From contig JAYGXS010000001.1 in assembly GCA_036362985.1 (NCBI GenBank), positions 76,149,389-76,213,388 on the forward strand: a DNA stretch of 64,000 bases, written 5' to 3'. Positions within the stretch are counted from its first letter, which is position 1. Each line of letters opens with the position of its first letter. The position numbers and the translations under genes are program-made. This DNA comes from Ligula intestinalis. Lineage: Eukaryota; Platyhelminthes; Cestoda; Diphyllobothriidea; Diphyllobothriidae. Under the pieces are notes generated by a model. That model saw only the letters and a program-made list of their open reading frames with translations. It was not told where the DNA came from and ran no database searches. Below, piece by piece: positions 9,691 through 21,613 of the stretch.

Positions 9691-12525
9691 CCAAATGTCT
9701 GAAAATGTGGCTGGGCGGTCTCTTGAAGCCGACCTGCTATTTTTTAACTTCCCCTTCACTCGCAAATATATTTTTCTTTGCTACAGGCGGCAGATTGTCG
9801 GGAAAACGGAAACTCCAGTGTTTTCTTTGTTTCTTTGTCTCAATAAATGGTGCTGCCAGCCTTTGAGGCAATAATTTTACACCAAATGGCAAGCGAAACA
9901 GTAGGAACATCTGCATGTTCGTTGGGATTAATTATGGTTTCGAAAACGTTTTTCCTAATACTTTCAGCTATCTCGAAGCAAACATGCAAACTCCCCCTCT
10001 GTCACTTTCGAAACTGAAATACGTCGTATCACACTCAAAATGCACAAAGAAGTGAGAAAGGAAGGACCGGTTCCTACTTGTGAAATTCCCCCCTGTCGCC
10101 AACAGCTGAAGAAAGAGCATTTACAACAACCGTTCACCACCACACAAAAGCGAGCAGCTTATACGCGTTCGACCGCCTAATGTAATTTCTCCACTGAATC
10201 TAAGCTCTCAAGACAAGCCCAGTTCAATCAGCTCTGAAAAGAGTTCAAGTTAAAGGGTCTTTTAGGAGAATTTTTTCTGCAAAAGCCCTTCTCATATTTG
10301 TGGCCCGCTGACTACAATTCAACGGGGTAGAATACAGATATTAGGTCCTCCCATGAGTTCGTGTGATTCTAACTTATTCAAAATTGTCTCTTGTTATCTT
10401 TTGGTTGATATATGCATAGTATATTGCATTTCGTTCCTCTAGACAATCGATTTCAGATTTTGTTTACATTCGTTATTTTTATTTATTTTTAATAACTTAC
10501 AATTCAAAGAAAATGGAGTACCAGCTCCACAAAAATGAACACTGCTGACTGCTTTTACTTGACCTTAATAGAAACCCCTAGAAACATTTGTACTGTTTAC
10601 GAGACGATTCCATTGCTTACAGAACAGCTCAGAAATGGTATGCCCGTTTCAGTACGAGTCACATTTCCCGGACATTTCTTCATCGGATTTAAATATTCCT
10701 CGGTGACTCGAGAACAGTAATGACGTGATTCCTTAAAATGCGATGGATGATTGCTTTGCGTCGAAATTCGAGGATCTTTTCAAATGCGTGATAGGAGAAC
10801 TGCCTTAACATCGGGAGGAGGTTGTTAACATCGACGGAAGCTACATTATTGATTAAGTCTGTGAAAGATATAAATTTGCGTGCTAAAATGTTTAAGTAGA
10901 GGAAATGGAATGAACGTTTGTGGTAATCCAATCGTTTAGAGAAAGTGATTGCAAAATACGGGCGAGAAAGCAAAACTACTAAAAGAGACTGTATCTAAAG
11001 ACTCCGAGGGTACCCACTTATTAACCATGCTCTCCGCAATCGAAATAGTGGGAGGATGTATTGTGGGTTGAGCAAGACGACTGAAGTACGCATTTCTGCC
11101 TGAGGGCTGCTAATTTAACTAGCATGTTGACTTGCCAGCTGCTTACATGACCATACGCTAATCCACAGTCGGTACTGACCACGAGCTGTAAAGATAAAGC
11201 GTGTTCCTGGGAAAGTGTGGCGAACGCCTTAAAACGCAGGCAGAACACTGCAATTACCAGTCTCTTAGGGCGGAGGGTTGAGATGGCCTTTAAAAGATAA
11301 ACTCATCCTGGTTAGCTTTATTTTCAATCTTCTCATCTTCCGTCGCATTTGAGTTTTCAGCATGATCAGAGTGTCTTTAAAGCTATGCACAGTTTATTTT
11401 TCTAAATTAAAGCCTAGGAGTTAACCCCTCCCGAATTAAATTTGGCAAGGTGGCATATTTACGCTTCGCTCAACTAAATAGGCTTAACTTTCTCTCAAAA
11501 TGCTATCTTTTAAAGTAAAGGCGTTCAAACTGTCGGGTTTACATGTGGCCATGCCCAACGCTTGATATGCATTTTTAATGATTCCTTTACACCACCCTCG
11601 CTAATTGAAGTGCGCAAGGCATTTTTTAATTGCTTCTTTGGATTCATTTGTACAATCACTGCTAGATGACCGGACAAAGGGCGGCACGGCAATTCGAACT
11701 AGTGGTAATCACCTTTTTTAACTTCATGTTCAAGTAAACTAAAATAACGGCCTCCAGGCCGAATATAATAGCAGTCCAGTGTCCCACCAAAGTAGTCTGC
11801 GCCCTTGAAAAAGGATTTGGATTCAGCAGTGCAGGCACGCCCTTGCACGATCTGTGACCCAGAAAAAAAAAAGAACTGCAGTAGCCGTAACACTCTAACC
11901 CGGAGACCTAATCGCTCTTGGTACTTAAACCAAAGTTAATGCCCTCAAGAGTGTAGTTGATTAATTCTTAGCACCTTGGTCTATACGGGGATATTTGATA
12001 TAACAAATGGCTAAAGGCCCCAATCCACCGTAAGATAAGGGCCAAAATAGCGACGGCGAACTTGAAGTCTGTTAGGAAAAAGGAAGCGCTTGGACCAAAT
12101 TAATTGTTGGTCTATGCAATAAACAAAATTTAGCCAACTGCTAACGGGATTCTACTGGCTCATATTCTTAGCAGATTTTTTTGCAAATGGAAAAGCCCCA
12201 GAGAGGCAATAGACAACCTCGCCTATGAGAAGCTGAATAAATATTATATGCGTCTTCATTGACGACAACAACAATATGCTGTCATCTTCCGTATATTGTG
12301 ATTTTGCCGGAATTTTCGACAGACATAAAGTGTTTGAATTTGATTGATGCTTCCGTGAGAGACGTGTGGTTATGGCTAGCTATTACTTGGGTAGTTGTCT
12401 GTTTGAGATGGTCTCCACTTTCGCCTGATTATCCCCTCCACCTAAAATATCTTTACGAATGATGAAAACGTTCGCGTTACAGATATTTATATGGATAAAG
12501 AAGGAGACTTGCCGAATACCGGATC
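9691..12525. other. No gene recognised
   Basis: AT-rich sequence with short chance frames. No recognisable domain, RNA gene or repeat was found by eye. Confidence 0.55.
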
Positions 12526-12538
12526 AATTTGTTTATTG

Positions 12539-12580
12539 ACCTGAGCTTTCGAGCTCTTACAGGAGTCCATCTTCAGAGGT
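12539..12580 (-). ncRNA. Hammerhead ribozyme-like motif, best-formed copy (PLE family 2)
   Basis: Minus strand: ACCT (helix I 5'), CTGAAGA (core, one change from CUGAUGA), helix II TGGACTC-CTGTAA-GAGCTC (five of six pairs in the GGACTC/GAGCTC part), GAAA, GCTC, AGGT (helix I 3'). ACCT and AGGT pair perfectly. A-GC-U is self-complementary, fitting the tiny helix III of PLE hammerheads that are thought to work as dimers, with cleavage predicted after the following C. The fold is drawn by eye. Confidence 0.55.
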
Positions 12581-12604
12581 AAGAATCAGCAACCAAAAGG
12601 AGAG

Positions 12605-12612
12605 TAATTATA
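12605..12612 (-). promoter_or_regulatory. TATA-like box of the PLE family 2 pseudo-LTR
   Basis: TATAATTA on the minus strand, upstream of the family 2 hammerhead-like motif, in the same relative position as the TATAAATAC of family 1. Confidence 0.35.
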
Positions 12613-12879
12613 GTAGTCATAGGCCAATCAACTGTCAGAGGTCATCAGTTCGTGAAGGTGTAGGTAACAGCAAACAAAAAGGATGGGAGGTGGGAAAATT
12701 TTAGTGGTACACGCAAATTAACTGTCAGTGGAGTCGGGGTTCCTTCGGGATCATTAACAGCAATTAGTGTAGCCTTTTTTCTCCACGGTAGACGATCCTG
12801 GTAATACTGCCTCCTCTTTCGGCCGGTCTGTCGTGGGGTCCTCATCGCTTGCACTTCTTAAGTTCGGTTTGACCTTTTT

Positions 12880-13215
12880 CTGTCCTCTACTCAGATAATG
12901 ACGCAAGACTTTGTAGGCCGCGGGAAGGTCATGATGCCTATTATAGGAATTGGCATCTAAGTACCATGACTCAAGCGCCAGTCTTTTGGCTCTTGAGGTT
13001 CTTTGGCCTACGATGGTCGCGTCTTAAATATGGAATTCGTGGCCAGTTTCTCCCATGTGTGCTGCAAGCTGCGAGTTTGAGTCGAGTCCCCGAGCCGCTA
13101 CTTTGTGTTCGTGTAGGTGGCTGTGCAATGTTTGGCCTGATTTTCCAACTTAGTTTTAATCTCCATCGTTGCAACGTATCTTATAGACAACTGCAGCGGT
13201 TTCAGTAGGAGACAG
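12880..13215 (-). pseudogene. Penelope-like element GIY-YIG endonuclease remnant (family 2)
   Basis: The minus strand reads AAVVYKIRCNDGD, then a stop-broken VGKSGQTLHSHLHEHKVAA, LDSNSQLAAHMGETGHEFHI, a stop, DATIVGQRTSRAKRLALES, WYLDANS and LPAAYKVLRHYLSR. VYKIRC-nYVGqTGQTL-HEH is the GIY-YIG core, and HxxxTGHxF with ALESWY is the C-terminal half typical of Penelope-like elements. Several in-frame stops make it a pseudogene. The sequence is clearly different from families 1 and 3. Its 3' pseudo-LTR lies at 12526-12665. Confidence 0.8.
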
Positions 13216-13696
13216 TATTTCTTTAGGATGCATCACACAGCGGCTGTGCTTGCAAGACGCTGCCGTTACTATTGAGGGCTTATTTATCGTTAATTGCACC
13301 ATGCTAACATCCAACAATGTAATTATGCACAGAAGAACAACAACGGGTAGGTATTTAAAATATCAAAAGAATCTTACAACCTTGTGATAAAGCAGTGCCA
13401 GCGGGGATCAAGCTCCAGGGTTGTGTCCAATAGGTTTAAACAAAAAGAACAGTTAAGAAAGGGAGCTAGAATGTTTAAAGTCAGTTAGTCTGGCACCTGG
13501 GCATATATTCTTCCAGGTTAGGCCCTTTGGGATTTTCGGCTTTGGCCTTAGTAGTAAAATGGCAGCAAAATACACACGCCGTATGCAAGCCGAACGGCCT
13601 GTGGGTAGCAAAAAATTGTCAAGTAGAGGAAGTCATAGGTAGACAATGAAAAATAAGGTTGACTAGGCCAGAGAAAGAAGCGGTAACGAGGTTCTG
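13216..13696. other. No gene recognised
   Basis: Nothing recognisable between the PLE family 2 copy and the telomere-like MITE. Confidence 0.6.
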
Positions 13697-13949
13697 TATG
13701 GCAGCCTAAACAGGATACAGGCATAAGAACCACAATACAGGCAGCTTTTGGCCAAATTACGGGGAAATCAGGTTTAGGAATAAGGTCGGAGTTGGGTTTA
13801 GGGTCAGAATTATGTCAAAACTTAGGGTTTGGGTTCGTGATAACTGAAGAGTTTACGGTAGGGTTAGTGCTACGATTAAGGTAATAGTTTAGTTTTAGGT
13901 TAAAGTGGCAGAGGTGTTCCTATTCCCGTGTGCTGCTTAGGCGGCCATA
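13697..13949. mobile_element. TA-flanked MITE with telomere-like interior, copy I
   Basis: Terminal inverted repeats of roughly 30 bp: left TGGCAGCCTAAACAGGATAC, right (reverse complement) TGGCCGCCTAAGCAGCACAC, each continuing to a matching AAGAACC or AGGAACACC. Both ends are flanked by TA, as for mariner-superfamily insertions. The interior (about 13775-13905) is made of degenerate TTAGGG-type units such as GGGTTTAGGGT, TTAGGGTTTGGGTT and GTAGGGTTAG. No coding sequence. Three relatives occur in the window. Confidence 0.7.
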
Positions 13950-14099
13950 CAATTCATCCTTACCAAGGAGGCACTGAAGTGAAAACGATATGTGCGTTGA
14001 TGGACGTACAGTGTGCCCACAACAACATACCATCTGCCACCACCGGTGTCATCAATGAAGACACTTGTCAGCCTGCTGAAACTCAGCCTCATTGCTTAT

Positions 14100-14220
14100 G
14101 CGACCGAACATGCAAGTCCCAGGAAGTAATTGAGAAGAAGAAGCAGACTCGATCGCTGGGACGATACTTTTATTCGTTTGACGTTTCGAGATTCGTCGGA
14201 GCTTCGTCATCATAGACATA
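14100..14220 (-). repeat. Solo PLE family 1 pseudo-LTR fragment, copy B
   Basis: Carries the family 1 module: AACATGCAAGTCCCAGGAAG, a GAAGAAGAAG tract, ACTCGATCGCTGGGACGAT, then a hammerhead-like region read on the minus strand (ATGATGA, a hairpin, CTCGAAACGTC at 14216-14177). Here GAAACGTC and the ATGA half of the core are intact, but helix I is lost. No inverted partner is nearby. Confidence 0.6.
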
Positions 14221-15362
14221 TTCAGAGAGCAGGAACAGATACTGTTTGAGTTGCCAGTCTCTCCGATTCACGGCTTACTTATGTAATGCCCCCTAGAATA
14301 ATGCTTGGCAATGAATGCTTGCGTACCTTGCTAAACGGCAACCAAGCTATGTTTGTACGGCCCCACCCTACACAATCGATAGGTAGACGTGTAATACGGG
14401 ATCAGTGGCAATGGGGTATAAAAGTTTAAAGGACGGAAAATGGCGGTGTTGCATTGGAACTGTCCACCAGCATCGTTCACGTGGACTGTTTTTCAGCACT
14501 GGATTAGGTCCTATTACATGTCTGTGTACACGTCAACCTGCCCTTAAGCCTAATTTTAAATCCAATCCCAAGCCAAAGCATATACATTGTGTCCTTTAGG
14601 GCTAGCATTCGTCCCGGGATTAGTAGGTCACACAAACATTCCTTGCTTAATGCTTCGTAGGCTCCGGTAAAAAACTGTCAGTTCAACTCGGTTACTAGGT
14701 CTTCTAATCTTCTGTCCTCGGATTCACTAGTCTTTTGGTTGGCAAGGTACATCCTCCATAATTTCAGGCGGTGAAGTTGGGAGTCATGGCGCCCAATAAA
14801 CAGTTGACTTGTGTTGGTGTTGTATGACGGAGCGTGACAAGTAGATTAGTAAACTACACCTTTGTTACACGCTCCATTCAGAATAAAAAATTAGGTACTC
14901 CAGGGGCTCTNNNNNNNNNNGGTCACAAAACTCAGCTTAAATGTAACATTTATGGCCCTTCCACTTCTGTAGAAACACAAATGTCCTCAGCGAAGACTCG
15001 CACTCCCACTCGCACCCCACTCTAATTTTCTTGAACTTGTAATTAGAACAGGGTGATTGTAGAAGGAGGGTGTGAAGTCGACATCACGCAAGTCTCATAC
15101 CACCCTAGAGCTTTTTCTGTGCAGGACAACACAATGTGTACTCGGAAAACTGAGTTTTTCGTCATTCTTGACGCAAAAACTAATAAGATGTGATCTTGAT
15201 GTCATTTAAAACTTGACTATGTGAATGGCTGGAGCAGTTTTCACTTGCCAGTTGGTTGTACCATGGCATGAATAGTCAACCTACCTTTGATGTTTACATT
15301 ACTTTCATACTTATGCTCACAAACGACTGATTATTTTGTGATAAAATATTGATAAATAAGGA
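14221..15362. other. No gene recognised; contains a 10-base gap
   Basis: Nothing recognisable apart from the gap at 14911-14920. Confidence 0.55.
14911..14920. other. Assembly gap (10 N)
   Basis: Ten unknown bases; probably a placeholder of arbitrary length. Confidence 0.99.
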
Positions 15363-15560
15363 ATGGTCGTTTTCATCACTCCCCAAAGAAGACGAAGAAG
15401 AAGGTTTAAGGACATGGACCGCCGTATATTGGGAATGACATTTCGGATACTCGCTTGTTTCCATCGTCAGAGTTACGTGGTAGTTGTTCCTGTTTGCCGG
15501 GACTGTTTCAGCCTTGCTGCATGCCTGTTATTATATCCGTGCTCAGCGCACGAACTTTGA
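15363..15560 (-). repeat. Probable PLE pseudo-LTR of a further family
   Basis: Read on the minus strand: TATAATAA near 15532, then CTGACGATGG at about 15472, GAGTATCC, GAAATGTC and CATTCCCAATATA, ending in a CTTCTTCTTCG tract. The order of TATA box, CUGAnGA core, hairpin ending ATCC, GAAA and purine-pyrimidine tract equals that of the other PLE pseudo-LTRs, although the sequence differs. No endonuclease frame was recognised beside it. Confidence 0.4.
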
Positions 15561-16404
15561 CCTGCTTACTCGCTGCCGACTGTCTGCAAGATTTACCACT
15601 GTGGGGCTCGTGTGACCTTTGTCCCCTCTGCGGCTGTCGGAATTGTTGGCAAGTCAGTGCGCTTACTGGCCTGTCCCTCGTCCACCGACGGACCAATCAC
15701 TCGTTGCTGCAATTAACTGACCATTTTCATTCTCCATGTCATGTATTGGCCTGATGATGAATGACCGAAGACAACTGTTTGTCAATCGTAAAATTGGAAT
15801 TTTCGCAGAACTAAGAGTCCAGAAACTGTTAAGCGCCAATTGGCCTAGGTATAGATTGACCGTTGAAACAAACAACAACTGCTATACACCACCAACCTCC
15901 AAAGATAACTTCTTTACTTCGGCGTAGAAGGATATCCACTCTGAATTTGGCGATGATCAATCCACGGTAGTGAGCGATGAAGTCCACCGTGTGCCTTACG
16001 GTTTGGGCGGAGCACTTGTGAATCGCGCTTTTGCTTCATATGCCTACTAGACAAATATTATGCGGTTGGGTTTCTGTCTTCTCGGCCGAGGTATGGGGTA
16101 TGTTTGATTGATTACGTAGAACCGACCATGACAGTCTCATTGGATTTCATCGACAACATTTTTTACGAACTTCTGGCAATTATACTTATTGAAGGGTTTA
16201 CAGTGTGAACGGTGCTTGCGCCACAGTCCGTCGGCATACGTGTAAGCACTTCACATCAGACCAATGATCACATTTCAAAACCATGAACTACAAGTAAGCA
16301 GGAAACCGATGTCAATACCCTTCACAACGAGCAAGTTCCTAAAGGCTGGCAACCAAGGTACGAGCGTCAAGTGAGCAGTCAGTGATATTGGCAAACATTA
16401 TTAC
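15561..16404. other. No gene recognised
   Basis: Short frames only. 15561-15780 could be further body of the element to its left, but I see no domain in it. Confidence 0.5.
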
Positions 16405-16562
16405 CGGCAAAGGCAAGGGAGACTGGAATGGCCATTTCTGGTTTATTAGCCGTCGTCAGCCAATCATACCCAGACCCAAGTGGCTTCCCACCCGAGCCTC
16501 GAACTCGCGACCTCTTTGATCAGAGTCAAACGCTCTAACCATTCTAGTCTCTCTTGTGTTTC
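16405..16562 (-). mobile_element. tRNA-derived SINE, copy 1
   Basis: The minus strand starts with a tRNA-like head: TAGAATGGTTAGAGCG resembles an RNA polymerase III A box and GCGAGTTCGAGGCTC a B box, about 40 nt apart as in tRNA genes. It is followed by a tail with GGCTGACGACGGC, CAGAAATGGCCATTCCAGTC and TCCCTTGCC. Tail and, more weakly, head recur in the same orientation at 44114-44238, so this is a dispersed family and not a tRNA gene. The pairing needed for a cloverleaf is degraded. SINEs of this kind are moved by a partner LINE. Confidence 0.65.
16421..16465 (-). ncRNA. Hammerhead-like motif in the SINE tail, copy 1
   Basis: Minus strand: GATTGG (helix I 5'), CTGACGA (core), a weak helix II region (CGGCTAATAAACCA), GAA, ATGGCCAT (self-complementary helix III), T, then CCAGTC (helix I 3'). 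GATTGG and CCAGTC pair over 6 bp with one wobble. Schistosome Sm-alpha repeats are a known case of SINE-like RNAs with a hammerhead. Helix II is poor here, so this call is tentative. Confidence 0.35.
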
Positions 16563-17099
16563 CCGGTAATACTGTCTGCCTATAATACCAGCTGTTAGGG
16601 CTGTCAGGACCTATGGCGGGGCCCAAGACAGAGTGGGACAGATAAGTTCCGTTTGCGGTCGGATGAATGTTCATCAATGAGAATCAGTTATAGCATTTCA
16701 TGTTGGAAGCTATCTCAGAAGTTAACGCCAGCAATAATTTTTATCAATTTATTAGGAGATGCATGGCCAGCATAAGAATTTTTCTATTTGTTGTCAGAGA
16801 ATCCTGGCAGATCCAGAACTCAATTATGCATGAAACGGAAATATCGGTACCGGTACCCAACGTCTATTATGGCAAATTATCTCTCTTCTATCAAACGATA
16901 AAAATGTTCTAAAATATATTTACAAAACCATGCGAAAAGGTCACCGCACATAGAAACTAGACCTCTAGCTTATGCTGCAGATAGAACAACGTCCGAGGCC
17001 GATTTTTAGGACAAACCGCTAAAGGATCAAAGCGCGATCCTCTAAATGCCATCAGGCCAGCTGACTAGAGACCGAAACTACACCGAACTCCTTGATCTC
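16563..17099. other. No gene recognised
   Basis: Nothing recognisable. Confidence 0.6.
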
Positions 17100-17745
17100 A
17101 CGTACTCTCCTTCTCTACAGGCTGCCTTTTTGTATATACGTACATGCGGGCAAGCGGGTAGGTGAAATGTGAGCGTCGGTAGCCTTTTAAGTGTGCTGCC
17201 AAACCTCTCCCCCTTCCCCTCCCCCCTCCAAAAACCCAACTTTTGTTTAGATTCACTTAAATCTACCTCGCCCACGTCTCCTGGCGACAGTACCCCCTCC
17301 ACCTCCCTGCCAGATGACCGGACAGGTCGGACCGGCAGCTCGCTCTCATCCTGCTCTCTCAAAGCCAACTGCGCTCTCTCTCTCTCCCTCTCTTTCCGTC
17401 CTGACCCCGCGACTGACATGCACGCTCAGATTAGTGCAACGGTAGACGCACGCAGGCAAGCATGCACAACGTGCGCACACGGATGCAAACAAACGCGAGC
17501 GCACCGGTGTTCGCGCGCACGCACACGCGCTCACTCGAACCTTATGCGATCTTGACCTTTATGCATCAGTGGTTCAGTGTGCATCTAGCACATGCCGACA
17601 CACACACACAGAGGTAGTGTCCAGGCTGTATCACCGCCGCGGCCGCTATCGTCACCGCCAGGTCCGTTTGTAGCTGACGCCGCGCCCTTTTTTTGTGTCC
17701 TAGACAGGGCGCGCGTACGTGTACGTCTGTTGCTCCTCCGCCGCC

Positions 17746-17778
<33 letters not shown>

Positions 17779-17990
17779 GCCGCCGCCTTGCAGTATCACG
17801 GTGCCCCTCTGTGTGTGCGTGCGCGCGCGTGCAGGCCTTCCAAAGACATGCGAGAGAGGCGCGATTCACTTGGTCACCATGACCAAATAGGCGTCGACGG
17901 CCGTGCACAAATGCACGTGGGTGCAGACACTCACTGAAAGCGGTGTCTGTATGACGGCGGCGGCACCGACCACGCTAATGACGGATCAGC
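17100..17990. other. GC- and CpG-rich island with CA/GT and CCG repeats
   Basis: Clearly richer in G, C and CpG than the flanks, with runs such as GCGCGCACGCACACGCGC and GTGTGTGCGTGCGCGCGCGT (alternating purine-pyrimidine) and a CCG-rich minisatellite. Several open frames cross it on both strands; they are low-complexity products of the repeats and I do not call them genes. It could be a promoter or regulatory island; nothing in the sequence proves this. Confidence 0.5.
17736..17788. repeat. CCGCCGCCAC-type minisatellite
   Basis: Tandem CCG/CCA triplets with an approximate 15-bp higher-order period set by the CCACC positions. Confidence 0.85.
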
Positions 17991-20900
17991 GACACACACA
18001 ATTAAAATGAACTTTCTTCCCGCCACAGGGAGCACACTGCTGATGGTTGCTTAGAGTCCAAACTACGAAGAGCTGGGCCGGAGAGGCTGGCAAAATTAGC
18101 CACCTTTCGTTACTGGCTGATCGTGTTAACTCCAAAATGGAGTTGGTGTCAGAGGGCCTCTGAAGGAGAAATAATGCGAGAGCGTGTTTCACAGGTACTC
18201 ATACGAAAATGAGCCAGAAGGGTGATCAACGGCACTATTTACATCTGTATTGCCATTGTCATTAGTATTTTTATGTGCTAAAAATATATTCTCGATTAAT
18301 TGATATAAAACGCATACATCGCTAAGGATTTTTGCCCGATTTTAAATATTTTCTGCCAGAAGTTTTGGTAGTATGGATTCAAGGTGAAAACGGGCCATAA
18401 ATGATCGTCCAATTTTTCCATTATTTTAGATATCAGTTATTGATTTTTAATCGCAATATGGTTGCTTGAAAGGCTTCTAGCCCAGAGTCCGAAGGCTAAA
18501 TTGAAGTCCGTAGCCAGTTTTGTAGGCGGACTAAGTCAGTAGAAACCATTTCTATGTTGTTTAAAATGAAGTCTTCATCAGAAGATTCAACGCCCCGAAC
18601 TACCACCCGTAGCCACCTTTCTGTTCTACTGCATTATGACCTCCCTTGTGTTGTCGCGCCAAGTGGGTTGAGGCAAAACACGTTGAAAAGACGAAGGGGA
18701 CACCTTAGAGTGTGAAAAATTGTATCAAATACAGATCGGGGGATACTCTTAGGCCTATTCAGAGCAGATTCCGACTAACAGTAATTTGGCATCACATCCG
18801 AATATGCATGTTTTGTCCGGTCATTGGTTTTCACATTCTCCTCCGTTCCTCCCTTCTGTAGCAACCCCTTTACTTAGTCATGCTTTCCTCGGACGCCGCG
18901 CGGACTAAGTCATGTCTGGCGTGACCACCACGCGTCCGCAAGACACCATAGTAAAGGCCTCCGTTCAAGGTCACTCCTGTCTGGCTTTCTTAAGGTGATC
19001 TAGTTTCACTAGCCAACCACTTCTCGAAGTGAGACCAGTGCTCGAGATACGGGTGAGATGTTTTCGCTCAGTCACTTCCAGAGCCGACGACTCACTGTTC
19101 GGTTGCAGACTCTCTGGACTCCGGCTCATTCATGGCTGGCCTGCACTCGTCTGGAAATCACTTTCCTATTGCTTACATACTACGCTTGTTCCTACCTTAG
19201 TAAACTCTCCCTGACACTATGGCCTTCAACGCCTCATTCTATTCAACTAGCTTATACATCTTTGGATACGTTCTATCGCCTATTATCTGGCTGGACCACA
19301 TCGTATCCCACACTTCCTTCCCTCCCCCCTCCCCAAACCTTAACCCCAGCTCCGCTTTTCCTCGGAAGCTTATCACCCTTCAGTCATGAGCAAATTGTTA
19401 TATGCAGTCTGACAAGACAACTACCAACGCGCTCTGACGGAAATTGTTTTCAACCCATCGAATAGGTGTCCTCATAGATCTCAGTCAGTTAAAAAATCCG
19501 ACATATCTAAAGTGATCGGTGCATACTTTTGCTTTCGATACATAGTTGCGCAGCCAAACATTTCGGTAGATTTCATTTCTTTAAACATTGGGCAGCCAGA
19601 CTGCCTACAGCAGTATCGGGAAGCTCTCTGTAGAAACGGAAAATAGACGTCTTGCCGTGGAAAGGCACCGAAAAGTAGGTCGAAAGCCTCCGGTTCAGTT
19701 ATAAGTTTTTGGGATTAAAGTTTTTCTTTAGCTTCCCGCATCGTTCCACAGCCCCAGTCATTAGAGGATATCGACGTTTTTTATTTATCTAGGGACGTTA
19801 ATAGAACAAATAAACGAACGAGCAGTAAAGAGCTATCCTGACTAATCGGTGTGCAAGTAAGCTTGAGGCCATCTTTTCAACGAATTTTCACAACTACTTG
19901 AAAAATCTTTTAGTAAAGTGTAGTCTTATCAGTGGAAAAAAGGGGCCATGATAACGGTCTAAGGACGCAATGTATTTGCAAGCCTATAATAAAATATGCC
20001 TTGATTTAAATGTAACGATCTTAACCCGAGTGATCGATCGGATGCTGGGTAATCACACAAAGTTAATACAGCAGGGCATTCTCGCAGAACCGGATGCGAC
20101 AACCAGCCGACTGGAGGCCCCAGCCTTCAGCGCATAGAAGAGCCTCGCGTTAGAACTATCCCCATCATGGCCGAAGTTACGGCCGCCGAATGTCCGTCTT
20201 ACTCACCATTCCTGACTAATACTCAACGTTGCCTTCTTACCTACGTCAGCCTCTGATTCAAATGCCACTTAAGTCTGCTTCCGCTACGGATGCAATGGCA
20301 CTCTCTTTGCGCTCCACCTTCTCATGGGGGAATCCTAGAATATGTTCCAGCAGTAGGAATAACTCGGTGACTGCGATAGTCCAATAAATCAGTGCTGAAA
20401 ATATGTATTTCTAGGGAATTTTGTCTCTTAGCGACTAAATTTTTTCCTAGAGGTCTCGTTTAGAAGAAAAAAACTGTTCTTTCTAACGGGGGAGTATGTA
20501 GTACATTATGCGCCGAAGTTCGTGAAAGGTTATATCAAGGATTCTTTTGAATGGAAAGTATCATTCTGACGATGTTGCAGTACTGATTAGTAAGGACAGT
20601 TAGTCATGTGCAGTTGGACGTTGGCTTCTGCTTGCACGGGTTTCATGTCACCTACACAAAAGTACCTCATGAAGGACTCACGATCTGATTAGCATAGGTT
20701 CCGGTATTCTTTTAAAGTATGCATACATGCGATTCTGATTTCTAGTAAAACGGAGGTAACATTGCAATGCGCAGTGGGCAATAACGTATACTTTCTGTTA
20801 ACTTTTAACTTTAAGGAGGGGTTAATTTCGACGGAAATACGGGTTGCTAATTCTTGCATATTTTTAAACACATCCTGCAGTCCATCTTTCAACAAGGGTC

Positions 20901-21369
20901 TCCGAACTCCATTATGTGCATTTTCCCTGTAGTAGAATCCCACAAAGCCCGATTTTATGAACAAATCAGGCTACTGGTGCCTAGAAATCGCTGCAATTCC
21001 TATAGGTCATATTGAGCAACTTCAAAGCAACATTTGTTAACGGCACAGCACTGGACTAAACGATTAATCAGGCAAACATCTGCAAGGATGCTCAGATAAA
21101 GGCCAAATAACGGTCAGCAGTAGTATTCGAATACTGCTTGAGCACTTGTGCCTAAGCGACAGAACCCTTTATTATTTTCAATAACTTGTCATTAACTTCA
21201 GGGCGCAGCACATGTGCTTGCGCTATAAACCCATTGTCATTAGCGTTCAAGTAAGCAGATACCAGGTCTTCTTATCACAAGAGGGAGTATTACGCACCCG
21301 CCGGTCAAATTGATTTATTCACGTGAAGGTCTTTCAGTTAGGCCGACAGTTCCCTGTACGTACAGGCTT
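17991..21369. other. No gene recognised
   Basis: Mixed-composition intergenic or intronic-type sequence. Short frames at 19029-19465 have no recognisable domain. Confidence 0.5.
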
Positions 21370-21613
21370 GCTGCAGTTATTGACTAACCACGCCACCGCC
21401 GCCACCACCGCCTCCTATCTCCTTCCCACTCGCTGCCGTGGGGCGAAATTTACGTTATTTTGTTAAGGCCCTTTCACAGCAAAACTGGACTAATTTTCTA
21501 GTCGTCTAACATTTTTGCACCTATGCACCAGGCCAAGGGCAGCGACGAAAAGAAGAGGGTGAGAAAACTGCATCAGCCTAAAGGTCACTCGAAGCTGACT
21601 CTGTGAGTGAACA

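Larger units (their letters stand above)
12526..12665 (-). repeat. 3' pseudo-LTR of PLE family 2
   Basis: Downstream of the endonuclease remnant on the minus strand. It contains TATAATTA (12612-12605), about 25 nt of spacer, then a well-formed hammerhead-like motif (12580-12539) followed by CAATAAAC. Its sequence differs from the family 1 pseudo-LTR but the order of parts is the same. Confidence 0.6.

Noticed and set aside
16480..16562. A functional tRNA gene
   Set aside because: A and B boxes are present but cloverleaf pairing is degraded, and the same unit with its tail recurs at 44.1 kb, so it is a SINE.
17585..17937. Overlapping Pro-, Arg- or Gly-rich frames
   Set aside because: Products of a CCG/CCA minisatellite in a GC-rich island; open on both strands in several frames.
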